Shown piece by piece: positions 1 to 8,549 of a DNA stretch of 64,000 nucleotides; the first letter of the stretch is position 1, and each line of letters begins with the position of its first letter. Position numbers and translations under genes: made by a program. Location: positions 62,001 to 126,000 of the forward strand of contig NZ_JBBMQQ010000010.1 of assembly GCF_038900095.1 (NCBI RefSeq), given 5' to 3'. This DNA is from Hoeflea sp038900095. Lineage in GTDB: Bacteria; Pseudomonadota; Alphaproteobacteria; Rhizobiales; Rhizobiaceae. The notes beneath the pieces are model-generated. The model made no database searches and was not told the origin of the DNA. It saw nothing but the letters and a program-made list of their open reading frames with translations.

Positions 1-745
1 AATAGCGCACGTCCGACTGCGGGTTTTCACCATAGGTGATGACCCGGCGGTCCTCGATGCGGCTGACCAGCGCCTGCACTTCCGGATGGTCGAGGCACAT
101 CACCCCGAAGCCGTAAAACGGCACATTCTCGACGAACTGCCGGAAGGCTGCGCGCACGGCATCGAAGGTGCCGTAATGATCAAGGTGTTCCGGATCGATA
201 TTGGTGACGACCGCAATATCGGCAGGCAGCTTGAGGAACGTGCCGTCGCTCTCGTCGGCTTCCACCACCATCCACTCGCCCTCACCCATGCGGGCATTGG
301 TGCCGTAGGCGTTGATGATGCCGCCATTGATCACCGTCGGATCAAGTCCGCCTGCTTCCAGAAGCGTCGCCACCATCGAGGTTGTCGTGGTCTTGCCGTG
401 GGTGCCGCCAATCGCAATCGCGTTGCGGAACCGCATCAGTTCGGCCAGCATTTCGGCCCGGCGCACCACCGGCAAAAGCCGCTCGCGGGCAGCCATCAGC
501 TCCGGATTGTTCTTCTTGATCGCGGTCGAGACCACAACGACTTCCGCGTCTCCGAGATTGGCGGCGGAATGGCCGATATGCACCTCGATGCCCTTGTCGC
601 GCAGCCGCTGCACATTGGCGCTTTCGGACTGGTCAGAGCCCTGCACCTTGTAGCCGAGATTGTTGAGAACCTCGGCAATGCCGCTCATGCCGATGCCGCC
701 GATGCCGACAAAATGCACCAGGCCGATAGTTTGTGGCATCTTCAT
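1..745 (-). CDS. murC: UDP-N-acetylmuramate--L-alanine ligase (partial, N-terminal 248 residues)
   Basis: MurC adds L-alanine to UDP-MurNAc in the cytoplasm, the first peptide step of peptidoglycan precursor synthesis. The reading frame begins at ATG 745-743 (MKMPQTIGLVHF) and stays open to the window edge, so the C-terminal half is missing. An N-terminal glycine-rich UDP-binding loop (VGIGGIGMSG) and the Mur ligase ATP loop GTHGKTTTT are readable on the minus strand. Its start overlaps the murG stop by four bases (ATGA), showing translational coupling inside the dcw operon. Identification is secure from motif and position. Confidence 0.95.
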   Translation of the reverse strand, partial: MKMPQTIGLVHFVGIGGIGMSGIAEVLNNLGYKVQGSDQSESANVQRLRDKGIEVHIGHSAANLGDAEVVVVSTAIKKNNPELMAARERLLPVVRRAEMLAELMRFRNAIAIGGTHGKTTTTSMVATLLEAGGLDPTVINGGIINAYGTNARMGEGEWMVVEADESDGTFLKLPADIAVVTNIDPEHLDHYGTFDAVRAAFRQFVENVPFYGFGVMCLDHPEVQALVSRIEDRRVITYGENPQSDVRY

Positions 746-1869
746 GCGGGCGAACTCCTGAATTGATCTACACTGACGCCCTCCGCAATAGCTTCTGCCA
801 GATTGGCAAGCAAGCGCGCGGCATCAGGTTTTCCCGTGGCCTGGGCGGCAGCGGCAGTCGATGCCAGCCCGGCGGGATCGTTCATGCGGTCGGCGATCAT
901 GTTGGAGAGAACCTGTGCGGTCAGCTCCGATTGCTTGACCACGCTGGCGCCACCCTTGGCCATGAGAGCCTGTGCATTGGCGGCCTGGTCATGGTCGAGC
1001 GCAAACGGATAGGGCACCAGAATGGCCGACCGGCCAATCACCGCGATTTCAGATACCGTCGAGGCGCCGGAGCGCGAAACCACCAGATGCGCAGCCCCGA
1101 TACGCGCCGCCATGTCGGTGAAGAATGGCGACACCTCGGCCTTGACGCCCAGCTCCTCGAGCCGTTCGCGGACATGGGCTTCATCCTCGGGCCGCGCCTG
1201 CTGGGTGAGTTCCAGCCGCGCGCGCAACTCATCAGGCAGCAAGGCGATCGCCGAGGGAATCGTGTCGGAAAAGAATTGCGCACCCTGGCTGCCGCCGAAC
1301 ACCACCAGCCGGAACGGCTCGCCGTCAACCGAAGGCACATAGGGAATGGCCGCAGCGGCGATGACTTCCGGGCGCACCGGATTGCCGGTGATCACGGTCT
1401 TGTCCGCATATCTGCCCGTGCCCTCGGGCAGGAACCCGCCGGCGATGGCCTTGACCCGCGAGGCCAGCGCCTTGTTGGCCCGCCCCATCACCGCGTTCTG
1501 TTCATGCAGCATCGTCGGCAATCCGGCATTCGATGCCGCCAGCAGCGGCGGGATCGTCGGATAACCGCCAAACCCGATCACCGCATCGGGCCGGATCCTG
1601 CGGATCAGCGCACCGGCTTCCCGCACCCCCTTGAACAGGGTCCACAGCGCCTTGATCACCTTGACCGGGTTTTTCGAGCCTATCGTGGCCGAGCGCACAA
1701 CATGGATCTCGGATGCCGGAAACTTGCCGGAAAACCGCTCGGCGCGGCTATCGGTGACCAGGTGCACCCGGTGCCCGCGCGACGTCAGCTCATGTGCCAG
1801 CGCCTCGGCCGGAAACAGATGCCCGCCGGTGCCGCCCGCCGACAGCAGAAAAAGCTTGCTCTTTGCCAT
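742..1869 (-). CDS. murG: UDP-GlcNAc:lipid I N-acetylglucosaminyltransferase
   Basis: MurG transfers GlcNAc from UDP-GlcNAc to lipid I, making lipid II at the inner face of the cytoplasmic membrane. The 375-residue product has the N-terminal glycine-rich loop SAGGTGGHLFPA (about residues 10-21) for lipid I binding and the C-terminal GT-B nucleotide-sugar region with SRSGASTVSEIA and LVPYPFALDHDQAANA. The length is normal for the family. It lies four bases after ftsW and overlaps murC by four bases, in the usual alphaproteobacterial dcw order. Confidence 0.97.
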   Translation of the reverse strand: MAKSKLFLLSAGGTGGHLFPAEALAHELTSRGHRVHLVTDSRAERFSGKFPASEIHVVRSATIGSKNPVKVIKALWTLFKGVREAGALIRRIRPDAVIGFGGYPTIPPLLAASNAGLPTMLHEQNAVMGRANKALASRVKAIAGGFLPEGTGRYADKTVITGNPVRPEVIAAAAIPYVPSVDGEPFRLVVFGGSQGAQFFSDTIPSAIALLPDELRARLELTQQARPEDEAHVRERLEELGVKAEVSPFFTDMAARIGAAHLVVSRSGASTVSEIAVIGRSAILVPYPFALDHDQAANAQALMAKGGASVVKQSELTAQVLSNMIADRMNDPAGLASTAAAAQATGKPDAARLLANLAEAIAEGVSVDQFRSSPA

Positions 1870-1873
1870 CGCT

Positions 1874-3028
1874 CTATTCCGCCGCCACGCTCGCCACGGG
1901 CCGGTAGACGGTGCGTGGCTGGGCCCTGCTTTCCGGCCTGCGCCGGGTCAGGGCCAGCACGAAACCTGCCGTGATCGAGACCGCGATCATCGACGACCCG
2001 CCATAGGAAATCAGCGGCAGCGTCATGCCTTTGGCCGGAAGCAATTCGAGATTGACGCCGATATTGATGAACGACTGGAAGCCGATCAGCAACGACAGGC
2101 CGGCAACCGCCAGGCGGGTGAAGTCATCCTGTTCCTGGCCGGCCCGGATGAGCCCGCGGATGACCACGAACCCGAACAGCGCCACCAGAACCATGCAGAA
2201 GATGATGCCGAATTCCTCGGCCGCAACGGAGAAAACGAAGTCGGTGTGGCTGTCTGGCAGGATCCGCTTGATCGTGCCCTCGCCCGGCCCCTGGCCCAGC
2301 CAGTCGCCGCGGATGATCGCCTCGCGCGCAGTATCGACCTGGAAGCTGTCGCCTTCGCCGAACAGGAAGCCGTTGATGCGCTCGGCCACATGCGGGAACA
2401 TGAAATAGGCGGAGATGAACCCGGCAATGGCGAAGCCGCCAAGCAGCGAAATCCAGAACCAGGACATCCCCGCCATGAAAAACATGCCGCCCCAGACCGC
2501 TGCCGTCAGCATGGTCTGGCCCAGGTCAGGTTGGGCGACAAGCAGCGCCGCCACAATGCCGAACAGGATGATGGCAAACAGGTTGCCTGGAATTTCGGGA
2601 TGCCGCGAGCGCTCCGAAAACAGCCAGGCACAGATCACCACGAAGGCCGGCTTCATGAACTCGGATGGCTGGACCGAGAGCCCGAAAATCGAAACCCAGC
2701 GCCGTGATCCCTTGATCTCGACGCCGAAAAACAACGCCATGATCATCATCAGGATGGATGCGACCAGCAGCAGCAATGCCGTGCGGCGCACCAGCCGCGG
2801 GCTCATGAAGGACACACCCACCATCACCCCCAGCGCCGGAAGCAGATAGAAGCCATGACGCTCGACGAAATGAAAACTGTCGAGCCCCAGCCGCTCGGCC
2901 ACCGCCGGGCTGGCGGCAAACGACAGCATCAGACCGATCCCCATCAGCGCGACAAAGGCCGCCAGGAAGAGACGATCGATGGTCCAGAACCAGTCTGCGA
3001 CCGGTCCACGTTCGACGCGGCTAACCAT
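1874..3028 (-). CDS. ftsW: Septal peptidoglycan polymerase FtsW
   Basis: FtsW is a SEDS-family lipid II glycosyltransferase that builds septal peptidoglycan together with FtsI in the inner membrane. The 384-residue protein has about ten hydrophobic helices and the SEDS-typical segments around RRWVSIFGLSVQPSEFMKPA and the C-terminal LPLISYGGSSMIA. The start at 3028 (MVSRVERGPVADWFW) was chosen because it gives the usual rhizobial length; the frame is open upstream to 3073 but that part lies inside murD. The chosen start overlaps the murD stop by eight bases, consistent with coupled translation. Confidence 0.95.
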   Translation of the reverse strand: MVSRVERGPVADWFWTIDRLFLAAFVALMGIGLMLSFAASPAVAERLGLDSFHFVERHGFYLLPALGVMVGVSFMSPRLVRRTALLLLVASILMMIMALFFGVEIKGSRRWVSIFGLSVQPSEFMKPAFVVICAWLFSERSRHPEIPGNLFAIILFGIVAALLVAQPDLGQTMLTAAVWGGMFFMAGMSWFWISLLGGFAIAGFISAYFMFPHVAERINGFLFGEGDSFQVDTAREAIIRGDWLGQGPGEGTIKRILPDSHTDFVFSVAAEEFGIIFCMVLVALFGFVVIRGLIRAGQEQDDFTRLAVAGLSLLIGFQSFINIGVNLELLPAKGMTLPLISYGGSSMIAVSITAGFVLALTRRRPESRAQPRTVYRPVASVAAE

Positions 3029-4442
3029 GGTGTTCTCCATTGTTTTCAACATCGATGAGCATGTCGATATCACTCAAACCCGACACCAGGCTGACAAACG
3101 CGTCTCCCCTGACCTCAAAATTGCGGTACTGATCGAAGCTTGCGCAGGCAGGCGACAACAAAACCGCTGGCATCTCTGCCGCATCCGATGCCGCGTCGCG
3201 CGCTGCTGACGCCACTGCGTTGTCCAGCGTGTCTGAAATTTCAAACGGCGCATGCGCTCCAATGGTCGCGGCAAAACCGGCCGCCGCTTCCCCGATCAGA
3301 TAGGCCTTGGCAATACGTGGAAAGAAAGGCTCCAATGCGGCAATGCCACCCTCTTTCGGCAAGCCGCCGGCGATCCAGTAGATGTGCTCGAAGCTCTGCA
3401 GCGCCGGCGCTGCGGCTTCGGCATTGGTCGCCTTTGAATCATTGACGAAGACAACCCGCCCCCGCCGTGCCACCGGTTGCATCCGGTGCTTGAGACCGGG
3501 AAAGACGGCAAGGCCAGCGCGGATTTCGTCCGCGCTCAATCCGACAGCCAGACAGGCAGCGATGGCGGCAGCAGCGTTTTGTGCATTGTGCGCACCGCGA
3601 AGCGTGGCAATTCCGCCCAGGTCCGCCAGATCATCAACCGTGCCGCCCTTTGCCCGGCGGATCAGCGATCCTTCTGCAAACAGGCCTTCACTCAGCGGAT
3701 GATCCTTGGAAATCCGTTCGACCGTCCGGCCCTGGCTTTCCAGCCTGTCGGCTATGCCGCGGCACCAGTCGTCATCGACACCGATGATCGCCACGTCGCT
3801 CTGCGCCACAAGCCGCGCCTTGACGTCTGCGTAGTGCTGCATCGAGCCGTGCCGGTCGAGATGATCCGGGGTCAGGTTGAGCAGCAGCCCGGCGCTCGGG
3901 TCGAGCGAGGGTGCCAGATCGATCTGGTAGGACGAGCACTCGACAACGTGAACCCGGTCGGCCGCAGGCGGCGCCAGTGTCAGCACCGCAGTGCCGATAT
4001 TGCCGCCCAGCTGCGCATCCCGGCCGCTGTGCGCAATCAGGTGCGCAATCAGCGCCGTGGTGGTGGATTTGCCGTTGGTACCGGTGATCGCGATGAACGG
4101 GCTTTTGGGCGCATGCGCCCGCCGCTCGCGCACGAAGATTTCGACATCGCCGATGATCTCGACACCGTGGCTTGTTGCCAGCTCCACCGTCCAGTGCGAC
4201 TTCGGATGCGTCAGCGGTACGCCCGGCGCCAGCACCAGCGTGTGAAGCGACGCCCAGTCCAGGCCGCGCAGATCGGCGACGGGAATTCCCTCGGCTCTTG
4301 CTGCGTCAACCTGGGCCGGATTGTCATCCCATGCCGAGACGTCGGCCCCGCCGGCCAACAGCGATCTTGCGGTGGCGAGGCCCGAGCCCCCCAGTCCGAA
4401 GAGCGCCACGCGTCTGCCGCGAAATGTCGACGCCGCGATCAT
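3021..4442 (-). CDS. murD: UDP-N-acetylmuramoylalanine--D-glutamate ligase
   Basis: MurD adds D-glutamate to UDP-MurNAc-L-Ala. The 473-residue protein shows an N-terminal Rossmann-like UDP-binding region (LFGLGGSGLATARSL), the ATP-binding loop ITGTNGKSTTTALI in the central domain, the Mur ligase histidine region LTPDHLDRHG, and the C-terminal domain start KHRMQPVARRGRVVFVNDSKATN. Size and motifs are complete. It follows mraY after three bases and overlaps ftsW. Confidence 0.96.
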   Translation of the reverse strand: MIAASTFRGRRVALFGLGGSGLATARSLLAGGADVSAWDDNPAQVDAARAEGIPVADLRGLDWASLHTLVLAPGVPLTHPKSHWTVELATSHGVEIIGDVEIFVRERRAHAPKSPFIAITGTNGKSTTTALIAHLIAHSGRDAQLGGNIGTAVLTLAPPAADRVHVVECSSYQIDLAPSLDPSAGLLLNLTPDHLDRHGSMQHYADVKARLVAQSDVAIIGVDDDWCRGIADRLESQGRTVERISKDHPLSEGLFAEGSLIRRAKGGTVDDLADLGGIATLRGAHNAQNAAAAIAACLAVGLSADEIRAGLAVFPGLKHRMQPVARRGRVVFVNDSKATNAEAAAPALQSFEHIYWIAGGLPKEGGIAALEPFFPRIAKAYLIGEAAAGFAATIGAHAPFEISDTLDNAVASAARDAASDAAEMPAVLLSPACASFDQYRNFEVRGDAFVSLVSGLSDIDMLIDVENNGEHHG

Positions 4443-4445
4443 CGA

Positions 4446-5549
4446 TCACCTCAACTTCAGCGTCGCGAGACCGATCATCGCCAGCCCGACCGAGATGATC
4501 CAGAACCGGACCACAACCTGACTCTCGGTCCATCCCAGTTTTTCGAAATGATGGTGGATCGGCGCCATCAGGAACACCCGCTTGCCGGTCAGCTTGAACC
4601 AGCCGACCTGAATGATCACCGACAGCGCTTCGATCACGAACAGGCCACCGATGATCGCCATGACGATCTCGTGCTTGGTGGCGACAGCGACAGTGCCGAT
4701 CAGCCCGCCGAGCGCCAGCGAGCCGGTGTCGCCCATGAAGATTGCCGCCGGCGGCGCGTTGAACCACAGGAACCCGAGACCGGCGCCGATCACCGCGCCG
4801 AGGATCACTGCCAGCTCGCCGGTGCCGGGCACGAAATGGATCTGCAGGTAATTGGCAAACACCGCGTTGCCCGCCAGATAGGCGATGGCGCCGAACGAGG
4901 CCGCGGCGATCATCACCGGCACGATCGCCAGCCCGTCGAGACCGTCCGTGAGGTTGACGGCGTTGCCGGCCGAGACGATCACGAAAGCGCCGAAGACGAT
5001 GAAGAACCAGCCCAGATCCAGCAACAGATCTTTGAAGAACGGAAACGCGATCGAGGAGCCGAAGGTCGACCCGTTGATCGTCGGCGCCGCCATCGAGGCC
5101 TGCATGATGAAGTACACCGCCAGCCCGGCGATAATGAACTCGATCCCCAGCCGAGCCTTGCCCGAAAAGCCCTTGTCGCTCTGCTTGGTCACTTTCAGAT
5201 AGTCATCGTAAAAGCCGATTGCGCCAAATCCGAGCGTCACCAGCAGCGTGGTGACCACGTAAACACTCGACAGATCAGCCCACAGCAGCGACGAGCCGAC
5301 AATGCCTGCCAGGATCATCAAGCCGCCCATGGTCGGCGTGCCGGCCTTGAGGAAATGGGTTTGCGGTCCGTCAGCGCGAATTGGCTGTCCCCGGCCCTGC
5401 CGCACCTTCAGTGAGGCGATGATTCGAGGTCCGAACAGAAACACGATCAGCGCCGCGGTAAACATCGCGGCACCGGTCCTGAAGGTGATGTACCTGAAAA
5501 GATTGAAAAACTGGACCTTGTCCGCCAGATCCACCAACCAGATGAGCAT
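4446..5549 (-). CDS. mraY: Phospho-N-acetylmuramoyl-pentapeptide-transferase
   Basis: MraY moves phospho-MurNAc-pentapeptide from UDP to undecaprenyl phosphate, giving lipid I in the inner membrane. The 367-residue polytopic protein carries the family signatures GTPTMGGLMIL near the N-terminus, the acidic FYDDYLKV, the NLTDGLDGLA loop, FLWFNAPPAAIFMGDTGSLALGG, and the terminal histidine-rich MAPIHHHFEKLGW. All catalytic aspartates expected for the family are visible. It sits between murF (20 bases upstream) and murD (3 bases downstream). Confidence 0.97.
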   Translation of the reverse strand: MLIWLVDLADKVQFFNLFRYITFRTGAAMFTAALIVFLFGPRIIASLKVRQGRGQPIRADGPQTHFLKAGTPTMGGLMILAGIVGSSLLWADLSSVYVVTTLLVTLGFGAIGFYDDYLKVTKQSDKGFSGKARLGIEFIIAGLAVYFIMQASMAAPTINGSTFGSSIAFPFFKDLLLDLGWFFIVFGAFVIVSAGNAVNLTDGLDGLAIVPVMIAAASFGAIAYLAGNAVFANYLQIHFVPGTGELAVILGAVIGAGLGFLWFNAPPAAIFMGDTGSLALGGLIGTVAVATKHEIVMAIIGGLFVIEALSVIIQVGWFKLTGKRVFLMAPIHHHFEKLGWTESQVVVRFWIISVGLAMIGLATLKLR

Positions 5550-5569
5550 GATTTCGGTCCCCGAGCCGT

Positions 5570-7003
5570 TTAATCTTGAGTGCTGCTGTCAGACAGCACC
5601 GGATAGTTGTCAAGCAATGCCTTAACAATACGGCCGAAGCCAATGCCGAGCGATGACTTGACCATCACCACATCGCCATCTCTCAAAACCGTCTTGAGAT
5701 ACTCGGCCAGTTCGGTGGCTTCGTCCCTGTAGACGGTCTCGATGTCTGTTCCCAGCTCATCGCGCAGCGCCCGCATTTCCGGACCGGCGAGACAGACCAG
5801 ATCGGCGCCCGCATCCTTTACAGGCCCGGCCAGATCGCGGTGCACCTGTTCGGAAAAGCGGCCCATTTCCAGCATGTCGCCAAGCACCGCGATCCGCCGT
5901 CCCCTGAGCCGCACCGGCGTGTCGCGCATCAGCTCGAGAGCAGCGCGCATCGAGGCCGGATTTGCATTGTAGCTTTCGTCGATCAGCGAGAAGCTGCCGC
6001 CATCAATCTTCAACTCGTGCCGTGCACCGCGGCCCTTTTCAGCCGAAAGCCGGGCAAGCGCATGCACTGCCTTGGCAAGGTTCGCCCCGGCAAGCTGCAC
6101 GGTGCCAAGCACCGCCAGCGCGTTCTGCACCTGATGCCGGCCCGGCGCGCCGATCTTGGCAGCCAGATCTTCAGGGCCGATCCTGGCGGTAATCGTCGAG
6201 CAGTCGGGCAACAGCTTGCATTTGAGCAGCCGGAAGTCGGCCTTGGCGTTTTCGCCGAAGGAATGAACATGGCTGACGCCGAGTTCTCCTGCTCGCTTTT
6301 TCAGCAAGCTGTATTTCTCGTTGTCACGGTTGAGCAGAATGTGACCATCCTCGGTCAGCCCTTCCATGATCTCGGATTTTGCCGCCGCGATTTCGGTCAG
6401 GTTCTTGAAATTGCCCATATGGGCTGCGGCAACCGTCGTGATGATGGCAATGTGCGGCTGTACCATCTTTACCAGCGGCCGGATTTCGCCGGGATGGTTC
6501 ATGCCGATCTCGAACACGCCGTAGGCTGTGCTCGCGGGCATCCGCGCCAGCGTCAGCGGAACGCCCCAGTGATTGTTGAACGAAGCAACCGAGGCATGCA
6601 CCTCGCCGCTCGGCTCCAGCGCCTGGCGCAACATTTCCTTGCTCGAGGTTTTGCCCACCGAGCCGGTCACGGCAATAATTCGCGCCTCCGAGCGGGCCCG
6701 TGAGGCGCGTCCCAGATCCTCTAGAGCGGCCAGTACGTCATTGACCACGATCATCGGCGCGGTCAGCCGGCCAAGTGCGGGCAATTTCGATTCCGACACG
6801 ACCAGCAGGCTTGCCCCGTTGGCCACAGCCACACTGGCAAAATCATGCCCGTCGAACCGGTCGCCCTTGATCGCGAAGAAGGCGTCACCTTCGCCCACGG
6901 TCCGGCTGTCGATGGAAATTCCGGTCACGCCATCCGGCAGGGCGCCGACCGGACGCCCGTCCATCGCTTCGATCATCTCTTGCGAGGTCCACAGCAGGGT
7001 CAT
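5570..7003 (-). CDS. murF: UDP-N-acetylmuramoyl-tripeptide--D-alanyl-D-alanine ligase
   Basis: MurF adds the D-Ala-D-Ala dipeptide to UDP-MurNAc-tripeptide, the last cytoplasmic ligation. The 477-residue protein has the ATP loop VTGSVGKTSSKEML, the FNNHWGVPLTLARMP segment characteristic of MurF, and the C-terminal DESYNANPASMRAAL motif. It overlaps murE by four bases (7000-7003). No oddities in length or motif were seen. Confidence 0.97.
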   Translation of the reverse strand: MTLLWTSQEMIEAMDGRPVGALPDGVTGISIDSRTVGEGDAFFAIKGDRFDGHDFASVAVANGASLLVVSESKLPALGRLTAPMIVVNDVLAALEDLGRASRARSEARIIAVTGSVGKTSSKEMLRQALEPSGEVHASVASFNNHWGVPLTLARMPASTAYGVFEIGMNHPGEIRPLVKMVQPHIAIITTVAAAHMGNFKNLTEIAAAKSEIMEGLTEDGHILLNRDNEKYSLLKKRAGELGVSHVHSFGENAKADFRLLKCKLLPDCSTITARIGPEDLAAKIGAPGRHQVQNALAVLGTVQLAGANLAKAVHALARLSAEKGRGARHELKIDGGSFSLIDESYNANPASMRAALELMRDTPVRLRGRRIAVLGDMLEMGRFSEQVHRDLAGPVKDAGADLVCLAGPEMRALRDELGTDIETVYRDEATELAEYLKTVLRDGDVVMVKSSLGIGFGRIVKALLDNYPVLSDSSTQD

Positions 7004-8469
7004 GCCTTGAGCTCCTCCAGTGCCTTGCGAATTTCGGCATGGTCGGAGAACGGCAGCACCTTGTCGCCGATGGTCTGTCCCTCTTCATGCCCCTTGCCGG
7101 CAACAATGAGAGTGTCGCCGGCGTCAAGCATTCCGACCGCCTGACGGATCGCCGCCGCCCGGTCACCGATCTCCGTCGCGCCCTTGGCCGCAGCCATGAT
7201 TTCGGAGCGGATCGCGGCCGGGTCTTCCGAGCGGGGATTGTCATCGGTAACGATAACCACATCGGCAAGCCGCGTCGCGATTTCGCCCATGATCGGCCGC
7301 TTGCCGCGGTCCCGGTCGCCACCGCAGCCAAACGCCACGATCACCCGTCCGGTGGTAAAAGGCCGCACGGCCTCCAGCACGTTTTCCAGTGCTTCCGGCT
7401 TGTGCGCGTAATCGACATAGGTCGGCGCACCCTGGGGCGTGGAGCCGATCAGCTCGAGCCGCCCCGATGCGCCGGAAAGATGGTCAAGCGCTGCCATAGC
7501 CTTGTCTGCCGATGTTCCGCTGGCGATTGCCATGCCGGCGGCGACAAGCGCGTTGGCGATCTGGAAATCGCCCGCCAGCGGCAGATGCACCTCGAAAATC
7601 CGCCCGTCCATGTGAACTTCGGCAACCTGCTTGTCGCGCAGATGCTCAACCCGCTTGAGGTTGAGGAAACCGCCCTTGCGGCCAACCGTCAGCACACGCG
7701 CACCGGCCCGTTCGGCCACCTCGACGGCCTTGTCCGACCAGCGGTCGTCAGCAAAGATCACCGCCGGTCCGCCCTTGGGCAAAAGCGTATCGAACAGCCG
7801 CATCTTGGCCGCCATGTAGTCTTCCATGGTCGGGTGATAGTCCATGTGGTCGCGGCCCAGATTGGTAAAACCCGCGACGCTCAGCGCCACGCCGTCGAGC
7901 CGGCGCTGGTCAAGCCCGTGGCTGGACGCCTCCATCGCGGCATGGGTCACACCTTCGCTGGCAAGCTCTGCCAGCAGCCGGTGCAGCGCAACCGGGTCCG
8001 GCGTCGTCAGCGTGCCGTATTCCGTACGTCCGGGCGCCACCACCCCGGTGGTGCCGAGCATCGCTGCCTGTTCGCCGGCATGGGTCCAGATCTGGCGCAG
8101 GAACGAAGCAACGGAAGTCTTGCCGGCGGTCCCGGTCACGGCAGCCATCACCCGCGGCTGTGGTCCGAAAAAGGCTGCCGCCATGCGCGCCAGCGCCAGC
8201 CGCGGATCATCCGCCCGCAGCACGGGAAGTGCGATGTCCGCAAGATCTGCATCACGGCCGGCAACGATCGCCATGGCACCCCGGGACGCGGCCTGGGCGG
8301 CAAACCGCGCGCCATCGGTCTTCACGCCTGCAAGTGCGAAAAACAGGTTGCCCGGCTCGACCATCCGGCTGTCGGCGGTCAGTCCGGTAACCGGAAGCCC
8401 GGTATCGGCTGCTTGCGGCACCGCAAGAGATCCGGGAGACAGGGCGGCGATCAAGGCGGACAGTTTCAT
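7000..8469 (-). CDS. murE: UDP-N-acetylmuramoyl-tripeptide synthetase, meso-DAP adding
   Basis: MurE adds the third amino acid to UDP-MurNAc-L-Ala-D-Glu. The 489-residue protein has the ATP loop AVTGTAGKTSVASFLRQ, the EASSHGLDQRRL motif of MurE and, near the C-terminus, TDDNPRSEDP. The DNPR sequence is the established marker of meso-diaminopimelate specificity, so a Gram-negative-type stem peptide is expected. It is followed directly by murF with an ATGA overlap. Eighty bases separate it from ftsI upstream. Confidence 0.97.
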   Translation of the reverse strand: MKLSALIAALSPGSLAVPQAADTGLPVTGLTADSRMVEPGNLFFALAGVKTDGARFAAQAASRGAMAIVAGRDADLADIALPVLRADDPRLALARMAAAFFGPQPRVMAAVTGTAGKTSVASFLRQIWTHAGEQAAMLGTTGVVAPGRTEYGTLTTPDPVALHRLLAELASEGVTHAAMEASSHGLDQRRLDGVALSVAGFTNLGRDHMDYHPTMEDYMAAKMRLFDTLLPKGGPAVIFADDRWSDKAVEVAERAGARVLTVGRKGGFLNLKRVEHLRDKQVAEVHMDGRIFEVHLPLAGDFQIANALVAAGMAIASGTSADKAMAALDHLSGASGRLELIGSTPQGAPTYVDYAHKPEALENVLEAVRPFTTGRVIVAFGCGGDRDRGKRPIMGEIATRLADVVIVTDDNPRSEDPAAIRSEIMAAAKGATEIGDRAAAIRQAVGMLDAGDTLIVAGKGHEEGQTIGDKVLPFSDHAEIRKALEELKA

Positions 8470-8549
8470 GAAATGCTCTGGTCTTTCATTGCTGTGGCAA
8501 AACCCGGTTCACTCTAATATCAGCGAAGCCCTGCCCGCCACTTGTGTTT

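Noticed and set aside
3477..5414. 645-residue plus-strand frame antisense to murD and mraY
   Set aside because: It is rich in Arg, His, Gln and Asp, the usual look of a shadow frame in high-GC DNA, and the opposite strand carries clear enzymes.
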